Source of the DNA: Lentisphaerae bacterium GWF2_49_21
Lineage (GTDB): Bacteria; Verrucomicrobiota; Lentisphaeria; Victivallales; GWF2-50-93
DNA length: 55,234 nt
Assembly (NCBI GenBank): GCA_001804805.1
Contig: MHBH01000051.1
Location: forward strand, 1-55,234
Direction: 5' to 3'
Positions 34,903 through 44,500 of the stretch are shown here, piece after piece. Numbering within the stretch: the first letter of the stretch is position 1; every line of letters begins with the position of its first letter. The notes beneath the pieces are model-generated. The model was not told where the DNA came from. It saw nothing but the letters and a program-made list of their open reading frames with translations, and did not search any database. The translations under genes were made by a program, and so were the position numbers.

Positions 34903-36753
34903 ATGAAAACTATTAATCCAAAAGATTTAGTTCTAGTTGAAGCTGAAAGCTTCAATGACATCGGTGGCTGGGTGGTAGACCAGCAGTCGATGGATGTAAT
35001 GGGTTCGCCTTACCTGCTTGCACACGGACTGGGAAAACCTGTGGCAAACGCCAGAACGCAGGTGAAATTTAGAAATACCGGTAAATATCGATTATGGATC
35101 CGGACACGCGACTGGGTTCCTCCATATGGGCCTGGTAAATTTCATCTTCATGTCAACGGACAGCCGTTGGACAAGATCTTTGGTTTGGATGGTGACGGCT
35201 CATGGCAGTGGCATGACGGTGGAACTGTGGAAATAAAGGATACTTCTGTAAACTTGGAACTCGTGGATCTGACTGGTTTTGAAGGGCGCTGTGACGCCAT
35301 CCTCTTTGCGAAGTTCGCAGATTCGGATTTCATACCTCCGAACAGCGGAGCGGAGTTGATGGATTTCCGGCGGTGCCTGCTCGGACTTCCACCAACTCCT
35401 CCAGATGAGGGATCTTTTGATCTTGTTGTTGCCGGTGGAGGATATGCCGGTCTTTGCGCGGCGGTTTCCGCGGCGAGGATGGGGTTGAATGTAGCGCTGG
35501 TCCATGACCGTCCGGTTCTCGGGGGAAATGCGTCCGGAGAGGTCAGGGTAGGGCCGATCGGAGGAATTGACGGCGGACTTTATCCTCGTAATGCTGACAT
35601 CATAAAGGAACTTCACAAGACTCCCCGTGGGATGGGCGGTTCCGGTGGCATAAGGTCATGTCCTGACGACGATTTTGTGGAAGCCATCGTCAAGGCCGAA
35701 AAAAACATATCCCTGTTTCTCGAAATGCACGTCTATCAGACGGAGATGAAGAATTCGGAAATCATCGCATTGCGCGCCAGGCATATCTGCAGTTCAGGGG
35801 AACTGCGTTTTGCGGCTCCTTTATTTGCCGACTGCACTGGCGACGCATCTGTCGGCTTTCTGGCGGGAGCAGAATGGAGGATGGGGTGCGAAGGGCGTGA
35901 CCAGACCGGAGAAGCGCTAGCTCCGAAAAAAGGCGATGGGATGCTGATGGGAGTTTCAAATTTCTGGCTGGCAAATCATACGGAACATACTGCATCATTT
36001 CCAAGATGTCCTTGGGCTCTGGAAATCACGGAAGAATCGGTCGATGTTTCTACGCCTAAGTATCCGCCGAAGTTCGGACAGTATGCCTATGCCGCTGGCT
36101 GGAACTGGGAAAGCGGATTCAATGACGACCAGATAAATGATGCTGAACATGTCCGTGACCATAATTTCCGCGCCATGTATGGCACCTGGGACTTCCTGAA
36201 GAACTGGAGCAAGGACAGGAAACTTTATGAGAAGGCGGAACTCAGCTGGTCCGGGTTCATCATGGGGAAACGCGATACGCGCCGTCTACTGGGAGATATA
36301 ATACTTTCCCAGCAGGACATTACCAGACCAGAGATCTATCCCGATGCGTGCGTGACAGCCACCTGGTATTTTGATCTGCACTTTCCCCATCCTGACAACA
36401 CTAGGTTCTTTCCTGGGGAAGAATTTCGTTCACTTGCCTATGATGATCCGAATTTTGAAAAATTCAGAGGGGATATTGAAGGTAGCTATACACAGATTGA
36501 TCCTTATCCGATACCATATCGCTGCTTTTACTCAAAAAATATTTCGAACCTGTTCATGGCTGGACGGAATATAAGTGTTACACATGTGGCTTTGGCGCCG
36601 GTCCGGGTAATGAACACAACCGCAATGATGGGAACAGTGGTTGGAAGGGCGGCGTATGCATGCAGGAAGTTGAATGCAAGTCCTCGAGAACTTTATGAAA
36701 AGCATCTGGAGGATCTGAAGCAGATATTGAGTGATCCAGAAGGATATGTGTAA
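34903..36753 (+). CDS. FAD-dependent oxidoreductase with N-terminal binding-like domain
   Basis: Predicted flavoprotein, 616 residues. Residues 1-145 form a beta-rich domain (LVEAESFNDIGGWVVD, FRNTGKYRLWIRTRDW) like sugar-binding modules. The FAD domain starts near 178 with LVVAGGGYAGLCAAVSAARM, then PVLGGNASGEVRVGPIGG, the layout of the PF12831 FAD_oxidored family abundant in sugar-degrading planctomycetes and Lentisphaerota. FADCTGDASVGFLAGAEW and a terminal block with FMAGRNISVTHVA and RVMNTTAMMG complete it. No signal peptide. Substrate unknown, plausibly a sugar. AGGAAAGG precedes the ATG. It is followed by the 606-residue protein gene after a REP pair. Confidence 0.85.
   Translation: MKTINPKDLVLVEAESFNDIGGWVVDQQSMDVMGSPYLLAHGLGKPVANARTQVKFRNTGKYRLWIRTRDWVPPYGPGKFHLHVNGQPLDKIFGLDGDGSWQWHDGGTVEIKDTSVNLELVDLTGFEGRCDAILFAKFADSDFIPPNSGAELMDFRRCLLGLPPTPPDEGSFDLVVAGGGYAGLCAAVSAARMGLNVALVHDRPVLGGNASGEVRVGPIGGIDGGLYPRNADIIKELHKTPRGMGGSGGIRSCPDDDFVEAIVKAEKNISLFLEMHVYQTEMKNSEIIALRARHICSSGELRFAAPLFADCTGDASVGFLAGAEWRMGCEGRDQTGEALAPKKGDGMLMGVSNFWLANHTEHTASFPRCPWALEITEESVDVSTPKYPPKFGQYAYAAGWNWESGFNDDQINDAEHVRDHNFRAMYGTWDFLKNWSKDRKLYEKAELSWSGFIMGKRDTRRLLGDIILSQQDITRPEIYPDACVTATWYFDLHFPHPDNTRFFPGEEFRSLAYDDPNFEKFRGDIEGSYTQIDPYPIPYRCFYSKNISNLFMAGRNISVTHVALAPVRVMNTTAMMGTVVGRAAYACRKLNASPRELYEKHLEDLKQILSDPEGYV
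35308..35318. repeat. GCGAANTTCGC palindrome, copy 6
   Basis: Central G, 13-base version, in the FAD oxidoreductase gene as Phe-Ala-Lys-Phe-Ala. Confidence 0.7.
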
Positions 36754-36788
36754 AGTGAAATCTATTTGCAATAATCTGGAAAAAGAAC

Positions 36789-36858
36789 GCGTCAGCAGAG
36801 TGACGCGGCTACAGCCTATTCTTGTTGTAGCCACGGCACTCTGCTGCCGTGTTTTTTG
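36789..36858 (+). terminator. Back-to-back GTAG REP pair ending in a terminator-like hairpin
   Basis: A minus-strand REP (GTAGCCGCGTCA-ctctgc-TGACGCG) and a plus-strand REP (GTAGCCACGGCA-ctctgc-TGCCGTG) share the same loop. The second is followed by TTTTTT at 36853-36858, so it can terminate transcription after the oxidoreductase gene. Confidence 0.65.
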
Positions 36859-36886
36859 ATTTCAGTTCATTTTAATTAGGAGCAAT

Positions 36887-38707
36887 ATGAAAACAAAGAA
36901 AAATATACTCTGGCTTCTGATCGCGGATTCAAAGCGCGAAGACCTGCACTGTGCAATACCAACCCTGGCCTGGATAGCGAAATCCGCAGGAGCTGAATTT
37001 GAATGTTATCTGGAGTCGGAAAGGGACGGATCTCTCTTTGCACGCAACGGCAGTACTGTGATCGGTGGACATCACCACCAGCAGTTCAATTATCTCAACG
37101 CTGCGTTTGAGGTGAAATACATTCTTCTTGGGGATACATCTGTCTTCCGTTCGTCCATTGACGCTTTTGGAGCGGAGATAATTGTTGAATCGGAGTCATT
37201 GCTGGAAGCATATGAAAAAGTATTGAGGTTGGCAGGGATTAAGGTCATTGATGAAGCAATATTCACAGGATCTGACAAATCCAGAAATGACAAGCTTGAG
37301 ATAGGACCGTATCTTTTTCCGGAAATATGGTTCCGCAGGGCGGTGGCCTTTCCGGCTGACCTTGTTGTTGCAGCCAATAGGAAGTTCAAGATTAAGAAAG
37401 CGTCATCTCTTTTCGTATCGCTTCCCGATCATAAATCTTTGAAAAGACCTTTCAAAGATTTATATATGATTGATTCTGTCCAGAAGAATGACAGCTACGG
37501 AAGCATTTCGCTGAGAATAGCGGAACGATGGAAGCACAAGGCGAAGGCACTTGCGTTCGCGGATCCGGCCGCGGTCCGTGCGCAGATCGCCACGCTCTGC
37601 CGCGAGGACAGGATAGCCGTCTACGAGAATAAGAACAAGATCCTACCCAAGGACGTGGTCTATTCCGCATATACTGAAGAGAAGACGAAGATAGCCGATG
37701 ATGTCATAAGGCTTGCAGAAGAGATCGGTAACCGGGTGCTTGTCGGACGCCAGACGGGTGACGGCGATCTCTTTGCCTGGTCGAAGGCCGGACTGTGCCT
37801 TCAGATCATGGACCCGAACCGTCCGGCATTTCCAATTGTGACAAGTATGAAGCACCACTGGCACAAGGAAGATAAGGGGATTTGGGACGATGAACCTGAC
37901 GACGAAACTCTCCTCAAGTATGCAAAGGAAGGGAAGATTCTTTCGACGCTAATCTGGCATTCGGGTGAGATGGCGCACAACGAGGCAATGCTCGCGCTGT
38001 TAGATCTTATTTCGTTCACCGGCGTGAAGATGGGTTTTGGAGTTCATGCCGCTAGATATGAGACATGTCCGCAGATGTGGGAGCTGCTATCTGTGCCAAA
38101 ATCAAAAGGAGGAGTTCTCGGACATGCCGAACCTGTGTTGCATTCCGGAGGGATGGGAGTGCTCGCGGAAGTGAACTGTCCGCCGAACGAACTCAAGGAG
38201 CATTGTCGGAATTCTATTTCTAGGATCAGGAATATGGCAGGTGATTATTCGCCGAAAGGATATTACGCGTTCATGGACAGCGACCTGCCGACACTCTCAT
38301 TTGTGAACAAGCCGGCTTTCAAGGCGGTACAGGATACAGGAATGGAATATTTTATTTCCTCTGCGACCCCAGGGAGAAACCGGATTGTCCATAGGGAGAA
38401 ACGTTTTACTGTCATCAACCAGTCATGTCGGGTGGTACATCCGGCATCACCTTTCGTGAGGATCACGACTGCAGATGATCTTGAAACATATCCACATGCA
38501 AGACCGGGCTGGATGATCGGGACTCTTGATGCGCCTGTAATTGCATTTGCCCCCTACATCTGGAAGCATGGCACGCGGTTCATGCAGCTGATCGATAAAA
38601 TAAAGAACAACTACGTAAACGTCCTGCCGAGGACGATCGCCCGATATGCCAGAATCCTTGAAGAGAATGGATTTGTAAGGAAGGAATTAAGTAGGGACGG
38701 GCTTTAG
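36887..38707 (+). CDS. 606-residue protein of unrecognised family
   Basis: I do not recognise it. No signal peptide or membrane segment, so probably cytoplasmic. The N-terminus ILWLLIADSKREDLHCAIPT reads like a Rossmann or flavodoxin-like strand-helix unit and is followed by GHHHQQFNYL, a striking triple His that could bind metal. Further His-containing segments are MKHHWHKEDKG and LIWHSGEMAHNEAML. The C-terminal part has PTLSFVNKPAFKAV and IVHREKRFTV. It follows the FAD oxidoreductase on the same strand and may act on the same substrate. AGGAG precedes the ATG. The last codons and stop are supplied by a repeat starting at 38691. Confidence 0.6.
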   Translation: MKTKKNILWLLIADSKREDLHCAIPTLAWIAKSAGAEFECYLESERDGSLFARNGSTVIGGHHHQQFNYLNAAFEVKYILLGDTSVFRSSIDAFGAEIIVESESLLEAYEKVLRLAGIKVIDEAIFTGSDKSRNDKLEIGPYLFPEIWFRRAVAFPADLVVAANRKFKIKKASSLFVSLPDHKSLKRPFKDLYMIDSVQKNDSYGSISLRIAERWKHKAKALAFADPAAVRAQIATLCREDRIAVYENKNKILPKDVVYSAYTEEKTKIADDVIRLAEEIGNRVLVGRQTGDGDLFAWSKAGLCLQIMDPNRPAFPIVTSMKHHWHKEDKGIWDDEPDDETLLKYAKEGKILSTLIWHSGEMAHNEAMLALLDLISFTGVKMGFGVHAARYETCPQMWELLSVPKSKGGVLGHAEPVLHSGGMGVLAEVNCPPNELKEHCRNSISRIRNMAGDYSPKGYYAFMDSDLPTLSFVNKPAFKAVQDTGMEYFISSATPGRNRIVHREKRFTVINQSCRVVHPASPFVRITTADDLETYPHARPGWMIGTLDAPVIAFAPYIWKHGTRFMQLIDKIKNNYVNVLPRTIARYARILEENGFVRKELSRDGL

Positions 38708-38741
38708 CCTGTCCCATTCTTAGAAATTAAGATGGTACATG
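38691..38741 (+). repeat. GTAG REP plus conserved flank, inverted copy of 48395-48445
   Basis: GTAG then GGACGGGCT-tt-AGCCTGTCC, followed by 26 bases that are also conserved. All but one position of 38692-38741 match 48395-48444 in reverse complement. It provides the last codons of the upstream gene. Confidence 0.85.
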
Positions 38742-38826
38742 CTTCCCCCTTCGCTAAGATGCTACGGCGGACACAGAAAGCAGTTACCTACTCCTAAAAA
38801 ACTTTAAAATTTCTTCAGAATTGGTA

Positions 38827-38854
38827 TTGACAAAGCCTGTTTCCATATTAAAAT
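38827..38854 (+). promoter_or_regulatory. Sigma70-type promoter of the GntR-LacI regulator gene
   Basis: TTGACA (38827-38832), 16-base spacer, TAAAAT (38849-38854), placed so that transcription starts inside the palindrome described next. Confidence 0.7.
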
Positions 38855-38877
38855 ACTGTTATAGAGCAGTATAACAG
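38853..38877. promoter_or_regulatory. Candidate operator with two overlapping inverted repeats
   Basis: CTGTTATA (38856-38863) and TATAACAG (38870-38877) form a perfect 8-base inverted repeat with a 6-base spacer. ATACTG (38853-38858) and CAGTAT (38867-38872) form a second one. It overlaps the -10 and start region, which fits autorepression by the GntR-LacI protein. Confidence 0.65.
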
Positions 38878-38902
38878 AAGCAATAGATCAGGAGCTTCCA
38901 AT

Positions 38903-40042
38903 ATGAATATCAGGGCATCATCAATACACGAACCGGGAATACCCAAATACTACCAGCTCCAGGAGAAGATTTTTGGTCTCATAAAAAGCGGAAATATGAA
39001 GGTCGGTGACAAGCTGCCAGGAGAACGGGAACTCGCCAGACAGTTCAATGTCGCACATATGACCGCAAGACACGCTGTCCAGACCCTCGTCAACACAGGC
39101 GTCCTCCACAAGCAGCACGGAAAAGGAACATTCGTTGCCAACCTGAAAAAGCTCTCAGTATCGGAAATTGAAGGCAAATCTGTCAGCAAGACAGTTACAG
39201 TCGTTCTGCCTGCTGTTCCTAAAAGTCCGAAGATCACGGTAACGTTCATGAGGTCCGGAATCCTTGAAGCGGTATGCGAGGCGATGTCGGAAGTGAACTA
39301 CCAGGTCAACATCTCCTATTTCAACTATTCAGAGAAATCTTCTCCGCTTGAAAGGTGTATCAGCAATAATCCGGGTGGAGTGATCTTCTGGCACAATGAG
39401 ACTCCAAAGAATCTTTTCATGCTGAAGGAGCTTAATGAACGCGGAATTCCTTTTGTACTCGTCAACAACTACAGCAGCGAGCCATATGACTATGTCGTGG
39501 CTGAGAACAGGGCAGGCTCCTTGAAAGTGGTCGAGTATCTCCACGAACTTGGTCACAGGAAAACTGCATATATCGACAGGCAGGAAAATGAGAGCAGCGT
39601 CAATGAACGTAGAGCTGGGTTCCTTGAAGGAATTAAGAAATTTGATATGAATGAGTCCGAAAATGTCACCATGAAATCTGATTTCACCGAGGATGACATG
39701 AGGAAATGCGTAAAGGATCTTGTTGACAGGAAATTCACTGCGATCTTCGCACACAACGATATGGCGGCTATATCGGTGATTGAAGTTCTGCGCGAAATGA
39801 AGATCAAAGTGCCGGAGGAGATGAGTGTTGTCGGATTCGACAATATCGACATGGCTCAATTCATGACCCCGTCGCTGACAACAGTTCATCAGGATTTCCA
39901 TGAGATGGGACGGACCGCAGCGGAAATTCTCCTAAGGAAAATGACAGGAAATGCAAAAAATGTTCATGGCAAAGTCAAAATCGTACCTGATTTGATTGTA
40001 AGGGAATCTTCTGCAATGCCAAAGGATCGGCAATATAAATAA
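38903..40042 (+). CDS. GntR-LacI hybrid transcriptional regulator (AraR-type architecture)
   Basis: Sugar-responsive repressor or activator, 379 residues. Residues 12-78 are a GntR winged helix (PKYYQLQEKIFGLIKSG, KLPGERELARQFNVAHMTAR, QHGKGTFVAN). Residues 95-370 are a LacI/periplasmic-binding-type effector domain with NNPGGVIFWHN, FVLVNNYSSEPYD, LHELGHRKTAYIDR and MSVVGFDNIDMAQFMTPSL. This is the layout of AraR. Many paralogues occur in Lentisphaerota genomes next to sugar genes. It leads a row with two prepilin-like proteins and the DUF4838 protein. AGGAG precedes the ATG. Confidence 0.92.
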   Translation: MNIRASSIHEPGIPKYYQLQEKIFGLIKSGNMKVGDKLPGERELARQFNVAHMTARHAVQTLVNTGVLHKQHGKGTFVANLKKLSVSEIEGKSVSKTVTVVLPAVPKSPKITVTFMRSGILEAVCEAMSEVNYQVNISYFNYSEKSSPLERCISNNPGGVIFWHNETPKNLFMLKELNERGIPFVLVNNYSSEPYDYVVAENRAGSLKVVEYLHELGHRKTAYIDRQENESSVNERRAGFLEGIKKFDMNESENVTMKSDFTEDDMRKCVKDLVDRKFTAIFAHNDMAAISVIEVLREMKIKVPEEMSVVGFDNIDMAQFMTPSLTTVHQDFHEMGRTAAEILLRKMTGNAKNVHGKVKIVPDLIVRESSAMPKDRQYK

Positions 40043-40063
40043 GCCGCTCCATGGGGAGGAGAG

Positions 40064-40747
40064 ATGAAAGACATGGAAAAACATAGGACGAAATCATTTA
40101 CATTGATTGAATTACTCGTCGTAATTGCAATCATTTCCATCCTTGCGGCGTTGCTTCTGCCAGCACTCAAGAACGCAAAGGATAAGGCGCAGGCGACAAT
40201 CTGCATGAACAATCTGAAGCAAATAGGTCTCTCCTTCAGCAATTACGCCTCCGACTTTAACTTCTATATGCCGCTGGGGACTCGCTCCTGGCAGCCTTTT
40301 ACAACTTGGGGGCAGGCAAATTTTTTCAACGATTATCTAAACGGCAAAGCAATCTGGGACGGCACGCAGGTGACGAACAAAAGCACAATCAAGGTTTCAA
40401 ATGCCGGCATGCTCTATCACTGTCCCATGGGGCCGACAACATACACCAATCCTCTTTTCGACCATCTTATAAGCTACAGCAGGAATTATCAGACTGCGGA
40501 ATATTGGGAAACATGGTGCAAGTCTTCACGGATCACGGTGAGCAATCCTGACAGATGGGGAGTTCTTATTGAATCTGACAAGGTTTGGGATGACGCCTAT
40601 ATCGACAAGTACGACGTATGGGCCAGTTACAAGTTGAGCAATAGGCATTCAAAGGGCGCGAACGTGCTTTTCATTGATTCACATGTTGAATGGATGGGGT
40701 ACATGGATTACAGGGCGAAATATTTAAAACTCTGCTGGGCGCAATGA
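40064..40747 (+). CDS. Prepilin-like protein with H-x9-D tail, first tandem copy
   Basis: Pseudopilin-type protein, 227 residues. A short positive leader is followed by the N-methylation motif [20 protein letters not shown], cut by prepilin peptidase before Phe, then a helical stalk. The head has [13 protein letters not shown] and ends [18 protein letters not shown], a variant (Asp-Ser) of the H-x9-DG motif found in hundreds of such proteins in PVC bacteria. Function in general is unknown, perhaps surface display or secretion linked to sugar use. It follows the regulator by 21 bases and overlaps its near-copy by four bases (ATGA). Confidence 0.9.
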   Translation: MKDMEKHRTKSFTLIELLVVIAIISILAALLLPALKNAKDKAQATICMNNLKQIGLSFSNYASDFNFYMPLGTRSWQPFTTWGQANFFNDYLNGKAIWDGTQVTNKSTIKVSNAGMLYHCPMGPTTYTNPLFDHLISYSRNYQTAEYWETWCKSSRITVSNPDRWGVLIESDKVWDDAYIDKYDVWASYKLSNRHSKGANVLFIDSHVEWMGYMDYRAKYLKLCWAQ

Positions 40748-41499
40748 AAAATCAAAATCTCACAAACATTTTTGATTGCCGATTGCCGATTGCCAATTTG
40801 AAATTAATAAATAAAATTGGAAATTGGAAATCGAAAATTGGAAATAATTTCACCCTTATCGAACTGCTTGTGGTGATAGCCATCATGGCGATACTCTTGG
40901 CCATGCTGCTTCCTGCACTGAAGACCGCAAAGGACAAGGTTAAGGCGGTTGTCTGCATGAACAACCAGAAGCAGATTGGGCTGTCTTTCATGAGTTATGC
41001 GGCAGATTATGACCTATACATGCCTCTTGGAACTCGATCCTGGCAGCCGTTCACGACGTGGGGTCAGGCAAACTTCTTTAACGATTATCTGAATGGCAAG
41101 GCGGTGTGGAATGGGACCCAGGTTACAAACAAGGGAACCATTGCAAAGTCTAATGCCGGGCAGCTCTATCACTGTCCCATGGGGCCGACAACTTATACAG
41201 TAAACCGTTTTGATGAGCTTTTAAGCTACTGCAGGAACTATCAGACGGCAGATTACTGGCAGTCATGGTGCAAGGCGTCAAGGATCGATGTTGCCAATCC
41301 GGACAGATGGGGGATTCTTATTGAAACTAATCAGGTCTGGGACGATGCATACACAGATCGCTATGTCGCGGGTATCGGAGGCGCCTTGAGTACCCGGCAT
41401 TCCAAAGGTGCGAACATCCTGTTCGTTGACGGACATGCGCAATGGGTATCCTATTTTGATTTCAAGGCAAATTATCTGAAGCTTTGCTGGGCTCAGTAG
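40744..41499 (+). CDS. Prepilin-like protein with H-x9-DG tail, second tandem copy
   Basis: 251 residues and clearly a duplicate of the preceding protein: the stretches [27 protein letters not shown] and YLKLCWAQ are shared. It ends [18 protein letters not shown], a full H-x9-DG motif. The leader is unusual: instead of a few residues it has about 35 before [18 protein letters not shown], and most are encoded by an AT-rich repeat (40775-40846). The ATG at 40744 overlaps the preceding stop. Whether prepilin peptidase handles such a long leader is unclear, and a later start may be used. Confidence 0.88.
   Translation: MKNQNLTNIFDCRLPIANLKLINKIGNWKSKIGNNFTLIELLVVIAIMAILLAMLLPALKTAKDKVKAVVCMNNQKQIGLSFMSYAADYDLYMPLGTRSWQPFTTWGQANFFNDYLNGKAVWNGTQVTNKGTIAKSNAGQLYHCPMGPTTYTVNRFDELLSYCRNYQTADYWQSWCKASRIDVANPDRWGILIETNQVWDDAYTDRYVAGIGGALSTRHSKGANILFVDGHAQWVSYFDFKANYLKLCWAQ
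40775..40846 (+). repeat. AT-rich short repeats within the second pilin leader
   Basis: GATTGCC words and then ATTGGAAAT-type words in tandem, reading in frame through the leader. Similar phrases occur at 3737-3766 and about 45306-45325 between genes. Confidence 0.6.
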
Positions 41500-41544
41500 G
41501 AAACCATAAAAATTTATCTCTTTAAAATAATGAAAGGAATTTCA

Positions 41545-44500
41545 ATGTCCATAAAAATCAAAGCAAGTTTTGCGGCGGGGATTTCAATGGCGTTTTTAAG
41601 CCTGGTTGGAATTGACGTCTCCGCTGGAAATCCAGTACCGATTGTAAACGGCGGATTCGAGAACGGCAAGAATTCGTGGTGGGGAGAAGGCGGATTTTCG
41701 ATCGTAACTGAAGGTGCGGCCGAAAGCAAGTCATGCCTGAAGATCGCTGGAGGCTTTGCCTGTCAGGATAAGATCAAGGTTGAAGGCGGGAAAAAGTATA
41801 AGATCAGCATGAAGATAAAAAGCGAAGGTGCTCCTGAAGGTTCTGTATTCGTTCAGATGAGCTACCGAGGGGAAGGAGTCGAAATAAAATGGTATGGACC
41901 GGCGAAGGCGAATGGAGAGGCGGCATTGTTTTCGACCGGAGGTACTCATGGATGGAAGGATTTTTCTGTCGTCGTGAAATCGCCAAAGAATGTAAACCAG
42001 CTGTTAATTTATCTGAGAAAGATTCCAGGAAGTGCAGGAGTTGCATACTATGACGACATCAAGGCTGAAGAGACGGATGGCGAAGTGACCGGCGCATTGA
42101 AACCTGCCGGAGGAGTCCCGGGTAAGATTGTCAACAACGGTAATTTTGAAAGTGGGAAAAGCCCATGGTGGGGCGAGGGTGATTTTGCGATTCCCGCAGA
42201 AGGTTCAGCAGAGGGGAAGAACTGCATGAAAGTCACAGGTGGATTCGCCTGCCAGGACAAGATGCCTGTTGAAGAAGGGAAAAAATATCAGATCAGCATG
42301 AAGATAAAAAGTGAAGACGCCCCTGAACGATCAGTGTTCGTGCAGATCAGCTATCGTGGCGAAGGATGCTCCCCGGAATGGAGAGGTCCTGAAAGGATAA
42401 AGAACGAGGTGGCACTGTTCGTCACCGGAGGGAAACACGACTGGAAGACCTTCTCCGCGGTGGTGAAGGCGCCAAACGGCGCCGACCAACTGCTTGTCTA
42501 TCTCAGGAAACTACCCAAGACCGATGGCGTCGCATACTATGACGATTTAAAGGTAGAGGAGACCGACAAGGAAGTTACGACGGCTGCAGGATTGCGCAGG
42601 GATGAACTTGCCAAGGAAATCATGACTCAGCCGGTCGCAGATGAAAAGCAGGCGGAGGCTTTGAAGAAAATAATTTCTGAGGCCTCATCCAAAACTGTAA
42701 AATCAGTAACTCTGGCCGATGCAGGCAAGTCGGCATGCCATATTCATGTAGGATACGATGAAGATTTGATCGAACTTGCGGTTGCTGTTGAACTCGCAGA
42801 ATATCTCAGGAAGATATCCGGGGCTGATTTCAAACCTCTCTCCAACGACAAAAATCCGCTTGCGGAGCTGCCACTCATCATCGTCGGACGCCATAACAAG
42901 CTGACAGAAAAGCTTTGCCCGGACATCCCGTATGACAAGCTTGGCGCAGACGGGTTCGTCATACGCACTGTCGGTTCGAACATCGTAATTGCAGGCGCTA
43001 CACCGGGAGGAACCATGTACGGTGTGAACTGGTTCCTGGATCACAAACTGGGTGTCAAATGGCTCTCCCCTGACTACTCTTATGTGCCCTCGTCCAAGAA
43101 AGTAGAAGTGTCCTCTTTGAACGAAATACAGGTCCCGCGCTTCAACTTTCGTCAAGTCCTGAGCGCGGAGGGAGACAGAAAACCGTTCGGTTCCCATAAT
43201 TTACTCAACGGAAATTCGCATGGGGCCCAGGGTATCTTGTCTCCTCCGGAAATTGATCATTGGGATAGTTCATGGCAAAAACCCGGCTTGACTGCAAGCT
43301 TTTACGACCTAGTGCCAAACCGTCCCGGGTTGCGCTACGGCGGACAAGTGGCGATGATGAATCCGGAAGTCCGGCAAATCATAGCAGATGGCATCATCAA
43401 ACGGTTGAAAGCTGTCCCCGAATACCAGAACTACTGGTTTGGATTGATGGATAATGACTGGGGTTGGGACATTGATCCTGCAAGCGCGGCGTTTGCGAAG
43501 GAACATGGAGGAGTTGCTTCGGCGGCAAAGACCGACCTGGCAATCGATGTGCTCCAGCGCGTTCGGAAGGTTCTGCCAGGTGCGAAGATCGCATTTAACG
43601 CCTACCATTGGGGATTCAGTCCGCCCACAGGCATGAAATTACCTGAGGGGCTTCTGGTCTATCCCATGACTATCCAGCTGGACTACAGCACTCCGTTGAA
43701 TAAGGGGAGGAATGAAAAGCTCGGCAAGGACATAGAAGGATGGAGTGCAGTGGCCGAGGATATCCTTCTCTGGGATCATATCACCAACTTCAACGGCTAC
43801 ATCCAGCCGACGCCGAACATTTATCCGATCTGCGAAACGATTCGCTGGCTGGCCACGATGCCGAATATCCACGGTTATTTTGCCGAGGGAAGCTGGAACA
43901 CCAAGAATGCCGAGTTTTCTTCCCTGCGTGTCTGGATCATTGCCCGGATGCTCTGGGATCCAAGCACCGACTATAAAGAGGCAATCGCGAAATACTGTGA
44001 CGCCTATTACGGTCCGGCTGGAACGTATGTCAAACAATACATTGATCTGATGCATGAGAGTTCCGCCAAGACCCGTGCGGCTATCTGGGAAAAAACCAAT
44101 ATCGACAGTGCGATGCTGTCACTTGATTTTGTGACCAAGGCCGATGACCTGATGGAAAAGGCACAGGCTGCGGTGGCATCTGATCCCGTGCTGCTCAAGC
44201 ATGTGCTGGAAGTGCGCGTAAACGTTGATTATGTGATTTTGGTTCGGCGCAAGGAATATCAGGACGAGGCCACAAGTCAGAAGCTCCAGTTCAACCTCGA
44301 CTTTGCCAATCGGCTGGCCCGTTTCAACCAGACGCTTAAAGACGAAGGCATCAAGGAGTATTATCAGGGTGGCAGAGTGGCGGATCTGGAGAAGCTCATA
44401 GCGATTGATCGCAAGGATTCGACACCTCCTGAGCTGGTTCGCGGTCTGCCGAAATCCGATTGGAAAGAGGTTCAGGAAATTGGATTTAACCGCTACTATG

